Below are positions 1-5,795 of a stretch of 15,267 nt of DNA, piece by piece. A model generated the notes under the pieces. That model was given only the letters and a program-made list of their open reading frames with translations, ran no database searches and was not told the origin of the DNA. The stretch comes from AV17 sp046262735 (lineage in GTDB: Bacteria > Verrucomicrobiota > Verrucomicrobiia > Chthoniobacterales > UBA10450), in NCBI GenBank assembly GCA_046262735.1, contig JBHEMD010000011.1, positions 1 through 15,267 on the forward strand, read 5' to 3'. Each line of letters starts with the position of its first letter. Position 1 is the first letter of the stretch. The position numbers and the translations under genes are program-made.

Positions 1-322
1 TGTGAAGGAAGGCTTCCAGGTGCGCGAGGATTACTGGGGCGGAGACCTCGGGGTGGGCGAGAAGAAGGCGGTGCGCCAGCAATTATTCAAGGGCAACGAA
101 TATTGGTTTTGGATGGGCACCGAGGTGGAACGCGCCAAGATTTCAGTGCATATTTACGACTCGGATGGCAAACTCGCAGAGCAGTCAGATGGCTGGGAGA
201 AAGGTCATTTCGCCGCCGCTCACATCATTCCAAAAAGCACCGGCAGCTATTTCATCATCGTGGCCGTAGAAGAGTCACCGGAAGAACGCACTCACTGGGC
301 GCTCGTCTACGGGTTCCGTTAA
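1..322 (+). CDS. C-terminal part of an exported-looking hypothetical protein (5' truncated)
   Basis: The reading frame is open from the first base of the window and ends with TAA at 320-322, so this is the last ~107 codons of a longer gene. A GTG lies at position 2, but nothing shows it to be the real start. The visible part is rich in aromatic residues and alternating hydrophobic residues (KISVHIYD, GSYFIIVAVEES, THWALVYGFR). This fits the end of a beta-sandwich domain of the kind found in secreted or periplasmic proteins. No catalytic motif, membrane helix or lipobox is visible in this fragment. I do not recognise the family. The gene lies 33 bp upstream of phoH on the same strand, so the two could share a transcript, but no functional link is evident. 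Confidence 0.6.
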   Translation, partial: VKEGFQVREDYWGGDLGVGEKKAVRQQLFKGNEYWFWMGTEVERAKISVHIYDSDGKLAEQSDGWEKGHFAAAHIIPKSTGSYFIIVAVEESPEERTHWALVYGFR

Positions 323-355
323 CCGGTAGATGTCGATCTTGCGATTACCCCCTGG

Positions 356-1333
356 ATGACAGAGACGCGCACTCTGCACTTCGAAAATGCCCGGCAACTG
401 CAGTCGCTCTACGCCAACGACCTCAAGTTGTTGAAAAACATGGAGGATTCGCTCGGCGTGAAAGTCACGACGCGCGAAGGCTGGGTCAAAATCGAGGGCG
501 AGCCGGAAAAGATCGACAAGGCGCAGCAAGTGTTTGATCAGCTCGAAGACGCGCAAAAAAAAGGTGTGCCCATTCAGAAACACGAATTTCAGTATGCGCT
601 CAACTCAGTGAACGAAGCGCGCGATGAGACGCTGAGTGACGTTGCGTCAACGAAAATCACAACCTCTCCGCGCAAACTGCCGATCCTCGCGAAATCACCC
701 GGGCAACGCGATTACGTCGAAGCAATCCAAAGCCACGACATTGTCTTCGGAATCGGCCCGGCCGGCACTGGGAAAACTTATCTCGCCGTGGCGATGGCGG
801 TGGCGGCGCTCAAAAAAGAGCAGGTCACCAGGATTATTTTGACGAGGCCGGCCGTGGAAGCGGGGGAGGCGCTCGGGTTTTTGCCCGGCGAACTGGAAGA
901 AAAAATCATGCCGTATCTGCGCCCGCTCTACGACGCCTTGCGCGACATGCTCGAGCCGGATGAGATCGAGCGCCTGGTCGCGCGGCAAACGATCGAGATC
1001 GCGCCATTGGCTTACATGCGCGGCCGCACGCTCAACCACGCCTTCGTCATTCTCGACGAAGCCCAGAACACTACGACGGAACAAATGTTCATGCTTCTGA
1101 CCCGGATCGGCCCCCATTCCAAATGCGTCGTGACCGGCGACATCACCCAGATCGATTTGCCAGCGACGAAACGCTCCGGCGTCCTCGAGGCCTTGCAGGC
1201 GTTGCGCAATGTGCTCGGAATCGCGACAGTTTACTTCACCGAACGCGATGTCGTTCGGCATGAACTCGTGCGCGCCATTATCAACGCTTACCAGCAACAT
1301 CGGGCTCCGCTCAGCTCGGAGGCCAAGTCTTAG
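356..1333 (+). CDS. phoH: PhoH family ATPase
   Basis: Cytoplasmic P-loop ATPase of the PhoH/PhoL family, 325 residues, about the usual length. The N-terminal ~65 residues resemble the KH-like RNA-binding segment of this family (LGVKVTTREGWVKIEGEP). The ATPase domain follows: Walker A GPAGTGKT at 134-141, Walker B VILDEAQN at 231-238, the GDITQIDLP motif at 261-269, and the conserved C-terminal RDVVRHELV near 298-306. PhoH proteins are linked to RNA metabolism and ribosome maturation, but their exact reaction is unsettled. The ATG at 356 puts the conserved N-terminus in place; no clear Shine-Dalgarno precedes it. The stop TAG (1331-1333) touches the ATG of the next gene, so phoH and the HD phosphohydrolase are almost certainly co-transcribed. 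In many bacteria ybeY completes this cluster, but it is absent here. Confidence 0.95.
   Translation: MTETRTLHFENARQLQSLYANDLKLLKNMEDSLGVKVTTREGWVKIEGEPEKIDKAQQVFDQLEDAQKKGVPIQKHEFQYALNSVNEARDETLSDVASTKITTSPRKLPILAKSPGQRDYVEAIQSHDIVFGIGPAGTGKTYLAVAMAVAALKKEQVTRIILTRPAVEAGEALGFLPGELEEKIMPYLRPLYDALRDMLEPDEIERLVARQTIEIAPLAYMRGRTLNHAFVILDEAQNTTTEQMFMLLTRIGPHSKCVVTGDITQIDLPATKRSGVLEALQALRNVLGIATVYFTERDVVRHELVRAIINAYQQHRAPLSSEAKS
1318..1322 (+). promoter_or_regulatory. Shine-Dalgarno GGAGG for the HD phosphohydrolase
   Basis: GGAGG lies inside the last codons of phoH, 11 nt before the ATG at 1334. It is one of only three convincing ribosome-binding sites in the window and supports the start at 1334. 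Because it sits within phoH, translation of the two genes is probably coupled. Confidence 0.6.
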
Positions 1334-2974
1334 ATGTTCGATTTTCTCAAACGTAGCCGGCTGGTGAGACGCGGCCTTGCCTCGCGCAAAGTGCGGCGCC
1401 GGCGCGCTCGGCGGGAATGGGCTGAAAGTCTCGAGTCAGCCGCGTGGGCGAAGATGTCGATCTTCGCCGCGTTTATCGCCGGGCTCGGCTTTCTCATCTT
1501 CAGCGGCCAACAACCCGAGCCAATGAAGAATTTCGTGATCGCGCTGTTGTTCATGGCGATTGCGGTCACGCAGCTCTGGATCAATCAGCCGCGCACCTTC
1601 GCGCAGAACTCGCGGGTCTTTCTCGTTTTCAGCACGATCTTCGTCCAACTCGTCCTTACCAAACTGCTGTTTGTCCTCTGCAATGGCGACACGTTTCGCT
1701 TCCTCAAGCCAGAGATGACCGGGCTCATCGCGCCCTACGCGTTCGCAGCGCTGACGCTGAGCGTGTTGCTCGGACGCAACCACGGTCTTTACGCGGCCGT
1801 CGCGGCCAGTCTCTGGAGCAGCGTGCTTTTTGGCAAAATCGACGCGCCCGTGCTCGTGACCAGTTTGATCAGCGGATTCACCGCGGTGTATCTGACCTTG
1901 CAAGTGCGCCGCCGCAGCAGATTGATTCGGGCGGGACTCGGCGTCGGCCTTGCCATCTGGTTGTTGTCGCTCACTTTCGGCGAGATCGGGCCGATCAACT
2001 GGTTCGCACCGATGGCCAATGATTGGGGCATGATCGGTGTGCAAAGTGCCCTCGCCATTGGCAACGGCATTGTCACCGCCACGATCGTGGGCGGTCTGCT
2101 CCCGATGCTCGAGCATCTCTTCCAAATCACGACCGATATTTCCTGGCTCGAAGCATCCGACCTCAATCATCCTTTGCTCCGGCGAATGACAATCGAAGCG
2201 CCCGGCACTTATCATCATAGCCTCGTCGTGGCCAATTTGGCCGAGGCAGCCGCCGAATCGATTGGCGCGAACGCGACGCTTTGCCGCGTCTGCTCGTACT
2301 TTCACGATGCCGGCAAGCTGGTGAAGCCGGAATATTTCACAGAGAACATGAGCTTCGAGCGTAACCCGCACGACGATCTCGCGCCGACCATGAGCGCGCT
2401 CATCATCATGGCGCATGTCAAGGAAGGCGTCGATCTCGCCCTGAAACATAAACTCAGCCTGCACATCATCGACATTATCCAGGAGCGCCACGGCACCTCG
2501 CTCATCGCGTATTTCTACCAGCGCGCTCTGCAACAGCAGGAGGACGCGCGCGCCGGCGGCAAGATCATGAACATCCGCGAGGAAGACATTCCCGAAGTGA
2601 GCGAGGAAAGTTTCCGTTATCCGGGGCCGAAACCGCAGACCAAAGAGAGTGCGATCGTGAGCCTGGCCGACGTCGTCGAAGGCGCCTCGCGCAGTTTGGA
2701 GAAACCGACGCCGCAGAAGATCGAACAACTCGTGCAGGAGCTGATCGAGGAACGCATCGCCGACGGACAACTGGATGATTGCGATCTCACCCTCGGCGAC
2801 ATTAAAACCATCAGTGACCGGTTCCGCTTTACCTTGATGACGATGTTGCACACCCGCATCGCTTATCCAAAGCCGGAACCAAAATTTGTCGGGCCGGCTG
2901 ATGAAGGTTTGCGTCCAGACGTCATGGCCGAGACACGCCGTCCTCCCAGCGCACCACCCGTCTCCGCCGCGTAG
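1334..2974 (+). CDS. pgpH: Compact 7TM-HD family phosphohydrolase (PgpH-like c-di-AMP phosphodiesterase)
   Basis: Inner-membrane protein of 546 residues with a cytoplasmic HD domain; family members hydrolyse the second messenger c-di-AMP. After a strongly basic N-terminus (residues 7-27) come about eight hydrophobic segments, near 43-58, 66-84, 95-115, 129-146, 150-167, 171-189, 198-216 and 235-258. The HD domain follows (about 285-505): GTYHHS at 291-296, FHDAGK at 323-328, H361, ERHGT at 384-388 and D446 (SLADVVE). Typical PgpH proteins are ~700-800 residues, with an extracytoplasmic 7TMR-HDED domain between the first helix and the 7TM bundle. Here only a ~7-residue loop separates the first two helices, so that domain is missing. 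The family HHGT motif reads RHGT, placing Arg385 where a metal-binding His is expected. The start is fixed by GGAGG 11 nt upstream and the TAG-ATG junction with phoH. Family assignment is strong; the actual activity is inferred. Confidence 0.88.
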   Translation: MFDFLKRSRLVRRGLASRKVRRRRARREWAESLESAAWAKMSIFAAFIAGLGFLIFSGQQPEPMKNFVIALLFMAIAVTQLWINQPRTFAQNSRVFLVFSTIFVQLVLTKLLFVLCNGDTFRFLKPEMTGLIAPYAFAALTLSVLLGRNHGLYAAVAASLWSSVLFGKIDAPVLVTSLISGFTAVYLTLQVRRRSRLIRAGLGVGLAIWLLSLTFGEIGPINWFAPMANDWGMIGVQSALAIGNGIVTATIVGGLLPMLEHLFQITTDISWLEASDLNHPLLRRMTIEAPGTYHHSLVVANLAEAAAESIGANATLCRVCSYFHDAGKLVKPEYFTENMSFERNPHDDLAPTMSALIIMAHVKEGVDLALKHKLSLHIIDIIQERHGTSLIAYFYQRALQQQEDARAGGKIMNIREEDIPEVSEESFRYPGPKPQTKESAIVSLADVVEGASRSLEKPTPQKIEQLVQELIEERIADGQLDDCDLTLGDIKTISDRFRFTLMTMLHTRIAYPKPEPKFVGPADEGLRPDVMAETRRPPSAPPVSAA

Positions 2975-2991
2975 CCGGTCGGGCGAGACTC

Positions 2992-3016
2992 AGCCTGTTC
3001 TGAGCTTGTCGAATGG
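2992..3016. repeat. Fragment of a dispersed intergenic repeat (AGCCTGTtCTGAGCTTGTCGAAtGG type)
   Basis: Just after the pgpH stop, this 25-nt stretch matches from memory a repeat type seen in intergenic DNA of many soil bacteria (reverse complement CCnTTCGACAAGCTCAG...). Only one arm is visible and no partner arm follows. It could contribute to transcript ends, but it has no strong hairpin or T-run. The assignment rests on recall and cannot be tested inside this window. Confidence 0.4.
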
Positions 3017-3032
3017 GAGCCGACGAAACCAA

Positions 3033-3096
3033 TTGTAGGGCAGGCGCTCCGCCTGCTGATATTGTTATGGCGGCAAGCGATGCGCTTGCCCTACAA
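3033..3096. repeat. Cloverleaf-like palindromic repeat, copy 1
   Basis: A 64-bp element. The outer arms TTGTAGGGCAGG (3033-3044) and CTTGCCCTACAA (3085-3096) pair at 11 of 12 positions. Inside are two perfect short hairpins: GCAGGCG-CTC-CGCCTGC (3040-3056) and GGCAAGCG-ATG-CGCTTGCC (3072-3090). Copy 2 lies at 4949-5013; the 24-nt left and 25-nt right parts of the two copies differ at a single base, while the 15-16 nt centres differ but both contain GTTAT. The organisation resembles REP/BIME elements. It sits between pgpH and the nucleoside phosphorylase gene and could act as an mRNA end or stability element. Confidence 0.85.
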
Positions 3097-3112
3097 ACTG
3101 CGATCGCACCTT

Positions 3113-3190
3113 CTTGTCATTCCGAGCGAAGTCGAAGAATCTCTCAGTGTTAACAATAAGAGACGCCTCGGCTCCGCTCGACATGACAAG
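3113..3190. repeat. Imperfect inverted repeat element that contributes the ATG of the next gene
   Basis: The left arm (3113-3133, CTTGTCATTCCGAGCGAAG...) and right arm (3170-3190, ...CCGCTCGACATGACAAG) are inverted copies matching at 17 of 21 positions, with a perfect 8-bp outer pair CTTGTCAT/ATGACAAG. The TGTCATTCCGAGCGAAGTCGA sequence is, from memory, a repeat widely dispersed in intergenic DNA of several phyla. The right arm contains the ATG (3183-3185) used here as the start of the purine nucleoside phosphorylase gene. The element is old enough for its arms to have diverged. Confidence 0.7.
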
Positions 3191-3950
3191 CTTCGATCAT
3201 TTACGCGATCACGGCGCCGAAACCGCCATCATCCTCGGCTCCGGTCTCAGTTCTGTCGTCGCTGACGCAACCGATGATCGCGTGATCCCATACACCGGGT
3301 TCAGCGAGATCCCGCAACCAACCGTCCCCGGTCACGCCGGTCGTTTCGTCCTCGGCAAGATCGACAACGAAAAAATCATTTTCGCACATGGCCGCGTCCA
3401 TCTTTACGAAGGGCATTCAGCGCATGAGGTGAGCGCAGTTGTGCGCGTCCTCGCCCAAGCGGGGATCAAGCAACTCCTCCTCACGAATGCCGCCGGCACG
3501 TTGAATCCAAAATTCAAACCCGGCGAATGGATGATGATCATCGACCACATCAATTTCACCGGAACAAGTCCGCTGCTCGGGTCCGCTGAATTTGTAGATC
3601 TGACCGACGCTTACTCGCCGCGCCTGCGCGAAAAATTCCGCAGCGCCGCCCGCAAGATCGACATGCTCCTGCACGAAGGCATTTACGCCGGCACGCTCGG
3701 CCCGCAGTACGAAACCCCCGCCGAAGTTCGTATGCTGCAAAAGCTCGGCGCCGACGCCGTCGGCATGTCCACCGTCCTCGAAGTCATCCAAGCCCACGCC
3801 CTCGGCCTCGAAGTCGCCGCCTTCTCCTGCCTCACCAATCTCGCTGCCGGCCTTTCGAAAGAAAAGGTCGATCACGAAGATGTTTTACAGATGGGCAAAG
3901 GTGCAGCAGCAGATTTCGCGCGACTCTTGCAAATAGCACTGTCGATCTAA
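3183..3950 (+). CDS. punA: Purine nucleoside phosphorylase (PNP family 2, trimeric type)
   Basis: Cytoplasmic enzyme of purine salvage: purine (deoxy)ribonucleoside plus phosphate gives base plus (deoxy)ribose-1-phosphate. From the ATG at 3183 the product is 255 residues, slightly short for the family. Motifs in order: GSGL at 19-22 and GHAGR at 50-54 (phosphate site), RVHLYEGH at 71-78, TNAAG at 101-105, GPQYETPAEV at 173-182, VGMSTVLE at 193-200 (Glu200 corresponds to the purine-binding Glu) and TNLAAG at 218-223. Asn219 is the residue associated with 6-oxopurine preference. The frame stays open upstream to a TTG at 3114, but that stretch is translated repeat DNA, so 3183 is preferred. Only 14 residues precede the conserved AIILGSGL, about 10 fewer than usual, suggesting the original 5' end was replaced by the repeat. 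No Shine-Dalgarno is visible. Confidence 0.92.
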   Translation: MTSFDHLRDHGAETAIILGSGLSSVVADATDDRVIPYTGFSEIPQPTVPGHAGRFVLGKIDNEKIIFAHGRVHLYEGHSAHEVSAVVRVLAQAGIKQLLLTNAAGTLNPKFKPGEWMMIIDHINFTGTSPLLGSAEFVDLTDAYSPRLREKFRSAARKIDMLLHEGIYAGTLGPQYETPAEVRMLQKLGADAVGMSTVLEVIQAHALGLEVAAFSCLTNLAAGLSKEKVDHEDVLQMGKGAAADFARLLQIALSI

Positions 3951-4309
3951 CAGCGGCCGGAGAAAGATGTCCGGTGCAATCGGGCGACTAAACTTCCGGT
4001 AACAATGGCAAGCGCGAGGGCGGGCTGCTGTCGGGTGGTTGAGTAATTTCTCTCGGCCGCCCGGTGTAAACCCGATGACTTCCGCACTGTCTTTCAAGTC
4101 GGGATCAAACTCGACAGCTACGGTGTCATCAAAAAGCCACGTGACATCTTCTCCGTCACTATTCTTGTAAGCCTGCGGCGGTTCGGCGCGCAATCGCGAC
4201 ATGACCTCGTCAACGGAATCAGAGGCGAAATACCGGACTTGATATCCACACTGTGTGTCGGTTTGCCAGACACTTCGCAATGATACGCGGCTATGACAAG
4301 GACGGGCAT
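3885..4309 (-). pseudogene. Small hypothetical gene, probably frameshifted, DUF4288-like
   Basis: Two minus-strand frames share one apparently coding segment. An ATG at 4309, 18 nt after the nuoC stop, opens MPVLVIAAYHCEVSGKPT. In a second frame the protein-like part continues as GYQVRYFASDSVDEVMSRLR, AYKNSDGEDVTWLFDD and DLKDSAEVIGF. Removing one AC unit from the ACACAC run (4253-4258) joins them into one smooth protein. The pattern of a strand, an 'A.S..E' helix, then 'Y.N.dGE.V.W.F' and 'EV' resembles DUF4288, whose function is unknown; this is recall only. After about 4060 the composition becomes unusual (Cys-rich) and the frame overlaps the 3' end of the PNP gene by 66 nt. The third frame gives a proline-rich tail ending at a TAG (3988-3990), so a second shift is possible. 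An intact version would be a TTG start at 4280. The gene appears to be the last in the nuoBC transcript. Confidence 0.5.
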
Positions 4310-4327
4310 ACGCGCTTTTTCGCTTAA

Positions 4328-4903
4328 TCACAATTCCGGCGGGCGGGCGCGCGGTTCTCGATCTTTGGTTGTCGCAGTTGACGGCCGCGTGACGAAGGGG
4401 CCGCCTTCGAGCGAGGCGGATTTTGTGAAGGCGACGTCGGGCATTTCGCTGGGCAGACCTTCGAGGGGAAATTCTTTGCGTAGCGGGAAAAACGGATAGC
4501 CGTCCCACATCAGGATACGACGGAGATCGGGGTGGCCGTTGAATTTGATGCCCATCATGTCGTAAATCTCACGCTCGTGCCAGTTGGCCGTCGGCCAGAT
4601 GTCAGAGACGGTGTCGACTGCGCCGATTTCTTCCGACACGCGCAGCTTTAATCGCAGATGAACGGCGAGCGTCATCGAATAAAGTTCGTAGACGAGTTCC
4701 CAGCGCGGGTCTTCGCCGAAATTGTCGATGCTGGTGATGTCGATCAAATAATTGAAGGACATGTCATCGCGGCAGAGTTTCGCGATCTCGCGCAGGTCCT
4801 CCGGCAAAATGGTAAACGTACTTTCGCCGCGAAATTCGGTTTTGGCCTGAAGCTTCTGACCCAAGAATTTTGAGAGTGACTCGAGGAGTTCAGGGCCGGT
4901 CAT
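4328..4903 (-). CDS. nuoC: NADH-quinone oxidoreductase subunit C (complex I 30 kDa subunit)
   Basis: Peripheral-arm subunit of proton-pumping NADH dehydrogenase, which packs against NuoD and NuoB near the quinone site on the cytoplasmic face. The product is 191 residues with the 30-kDa signature at 110-147: EREIYDMMGIKFNGHPDLRR followed by ILMWDG and PLRKEFPL. A ~35-residue C-terminal tail rich in Arg and Pro follows. The frame stays open upstream to 4993, but that part is translated repeat DNA. The ATG at 4901-4903 gives the expected N-terminus (MTGPELLESLSKFLGQ) and is preferred. NuoC is encoded directly downstream of nuoB, as in most nuo operons, but no nuoD follows; the next frame is a small hypothetical gene. 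It is not fused to NuoD, unlike the NuoCD form. No Shine-Dalgarno is evident. Confidence 0.95.
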   Translation of the reverse strand: MTGPELLESLSKFLGQKLQAKTEFRGESTFTILPEDLREIAKLCRDDMSFNYLIDITSIDNFGEDPRWELVYELYSMTLAVHLRLKLRVSEEIGAVDTVSDIWPTANWHEREIYDMMGIKFNGHPDLRRILMWDGYPFFPLRKEFPLEGLPSEMPDVAFTKSASLEGGPFVTRPSTATTKDREPRARPPEL

Positions 4904-4948
4904 CTGGCGAAAGGATGAGGGATGACGGATGAAATGAGAGCGGCGCAA

Positions 4949-5013
4949 TTGTAGGGCAGGGGCTCCGCCTGCCAATCTCGTTATACGAGGCAAGCGATGC
5001 GCTTGCCCTACAA
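4949..5013. repeat. Cloverleaf-like palindromic repeat, copy 2, between nuoB and nuoC
   Basis: A 65-bp copy of the element at 3033-3096; the paired outer arms extend to 4947-5015 (AATTGTAGGGCA/TGCCCTACAATT). The left inner hairpin carries one mismatch relative to copy 1 (GGG for GCG) and the right one is identical (GGCAAGCG-ATG-CGCTTGCC). The variable centre can form a third small hairpin, CTCG-TTATA-CGAG (4977-4989). The element fills much of the 132-nt gap between nuoB and nuoC and would be transcribed in their mRNA, where it could affect stability or relative expression. It is not a tRNA: it lacks a proper T-loop and anticodon arm. Confidence 0.85.
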
Positions 5014-5035
5014 TTCGAAACTTGAGCGCGCCTAT

Positions 5036-5572
5036 TCATGCGAGGGCGTCGTTGAGTTTTTTCGTCAACGCAGGTCTTTGCGCAACGAAGGATTTCTCGC
5101 CGGAAATTTTGTCCTGCAACTTCATGAGGCCGGCGAGCAACGCTTCCGGGCGCGGCGGGCAACCGGAAATGTAAACATCGACCGGTAAAAGCTGATCGAT
5201 ACCCTGGAGCACGGCGTAGCAGCGATACATCCCGCCGGTAGACGCGCACGCGCCCATGGCAATGACCCATTTCGGTTCGGGCATTTGTTCGTAGATGCGT
5301 TTGACCGCGAGCGCCATTTTGTAGGTGACCGTGCCGGCGACGATCATGACGTCGCATTGCCGCGGCGAGAAACGCATCACTTCGGCGCCAAAGCGTGAGA
5401 TATCGAACCGCGACGCGGCCGTCGCCATGAGTTCGATTGCGCAACAGGCGAGCCCCATCGGCATTGGCCAGAGCGAATTTTTGCGCACCCAATTGAGCGC
5501 CGCATCGAAGCGCGTGAAAATCACGTTGCCCTCGATTTTTGAATCGTAAGCGGTCGCGCGCGTTTCCGGCAT
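5036..5572 (-). CDS. nuoB: NADH-quinone oxidoreductase subunit B (complex I, N2 cluster subunit)
   Basis: Complex I peripheral subunit (PSST homologue) that holds the terminal [4Fe-4S] cluster N2, the electron donor to quinone. It has 178 residues from the ATG at 5570-5572. The four cluster ligands are present: tandem C43-C44 in GLACCAIELM, C109 in GACASTGG and C138 in SGCPPRPE. Other family sequences include SLWPMPMG, SRFDISRFGAEV, SPRQCDVMIVAGTVT and MYRCYAVLQGID. The frame is open upstream to 5662, but that extension translates the C/A-rich inverted repeat and has no resemblance to NuoB; DSKIEGNV just after the chosen start is typical of the family N-terminus. nuoB is the first gene of a minus-strand group with nuoC and is divergent from the sulfate-activation gene. 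nuoA is absent, so the other subunits must be encoded elsewhere. Confidence 0.96.
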   Translation of the reverse strand: MPETRATAYDSKIEGNVIFTRFDAALNWVRKNSLWPMPMGLACCAIELMATAASRFDISRFGAEVMRFSPRQCDVMIVAGTVTYKMALAVKRIYEQMPEPKWVIAMGACASTGGMYRCYAVLQGIDQLLPVDVYISGCPPRPEALLAGLMKLQDKISGEKSFVAQRPALTKKLNDALA

Positions 5573-5624
5573 GCGAGACACTAACGGCACGACGCGGTTG
5601 CGCGCAAGATCGACATATCCGAGG

Positions 5625-5743
5625 CACCAAAACCCAATACCCAAAGCCCGGGGAAGCTCCAATTACCAAACTCCAAAAAGTCACCCGGGTTTGAATATTG
5701 GAGCTTAAAGTTTCCCTGGAGCCTGGTGGTTGGGGGTTGGGGC
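5625..5743. repeat. Strand-asymmetric imperfect inverted repeat (C/A-rich left, G/T-rich right)
   Basis: The left half (about 5625-5684) is made of C/A words such as CCAAAACCCAATACCCAAAG. The right half (about 5689-5743) is G/T-rich, for example GGTGGTTGGGGGTTGGGG. The halves are imperfect inverted copies around the palindrome ACCCGGGT (5683-5690). AAGCTCCAAT (5654-5663) is perfectly complementary to ATTGGAGCTT (5697-5706). It lies in the nuoB-sat divergent gap, so it sits among or near both promoters. The words resemble short degenerate 'CCAAGCTCCAA' repeats known to me from intergenic DNA of similar genomes. Confidence 0.55.
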
Positions 5744-5745
5744 TT

Positions 5746-5761
5746 CGCCGCCGTTGCGGCG
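5746..5761 (+). other. Small GC hairpin in the leader of the Sat-CysC gene
   Basis: CGCCGC-CGTT-GCGGCG forms a perfect 6-bp stem with a 4-nt loop, 34 nt before the ATG at 5796. No T-run follows, so it is not a typical terminator. It may be chance in GC-rich DNA or a leader structure. Confidence 0.3.
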
Positions 5762-5795
5762 CGCCCCTCTCAATAGTATAGAAGCGCTCTTCATC

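Noticed and set aside
1436..2851. 471-codon open frame on the minus strand opposite pgpH
   Set aside because: It mirrors the codon bias of the GC-rich pgpH gene, its translation is low in hydrophobic pattern and rich in Arg, Asp and His, and no motif is visible. The plus-strand gene is clearly real.
4904..4993. 30-residue N-terminal extension of NuoC
   Set aside because: Its first half is translated from the cloverleaf repeat, and the ATG at 4993 lies in a hairpin loop. The ATG at 4903 gives a normal NuoC.
4949..5013. Cloverleaf-like repeat as a tRNA gene
   Set aside because: There is no T-loop consensus, no 7-nt anticodon loop and no D-arm pattern; the stems are repeat hairpins.
5573..5662. 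30-residue N-terminal extension of NuoB
   Set aside because: It translates the C/A-rich repeat and does not resemble NuoB; DSKIEGNV after the ATG at 5572 is the expected N-terminal region.
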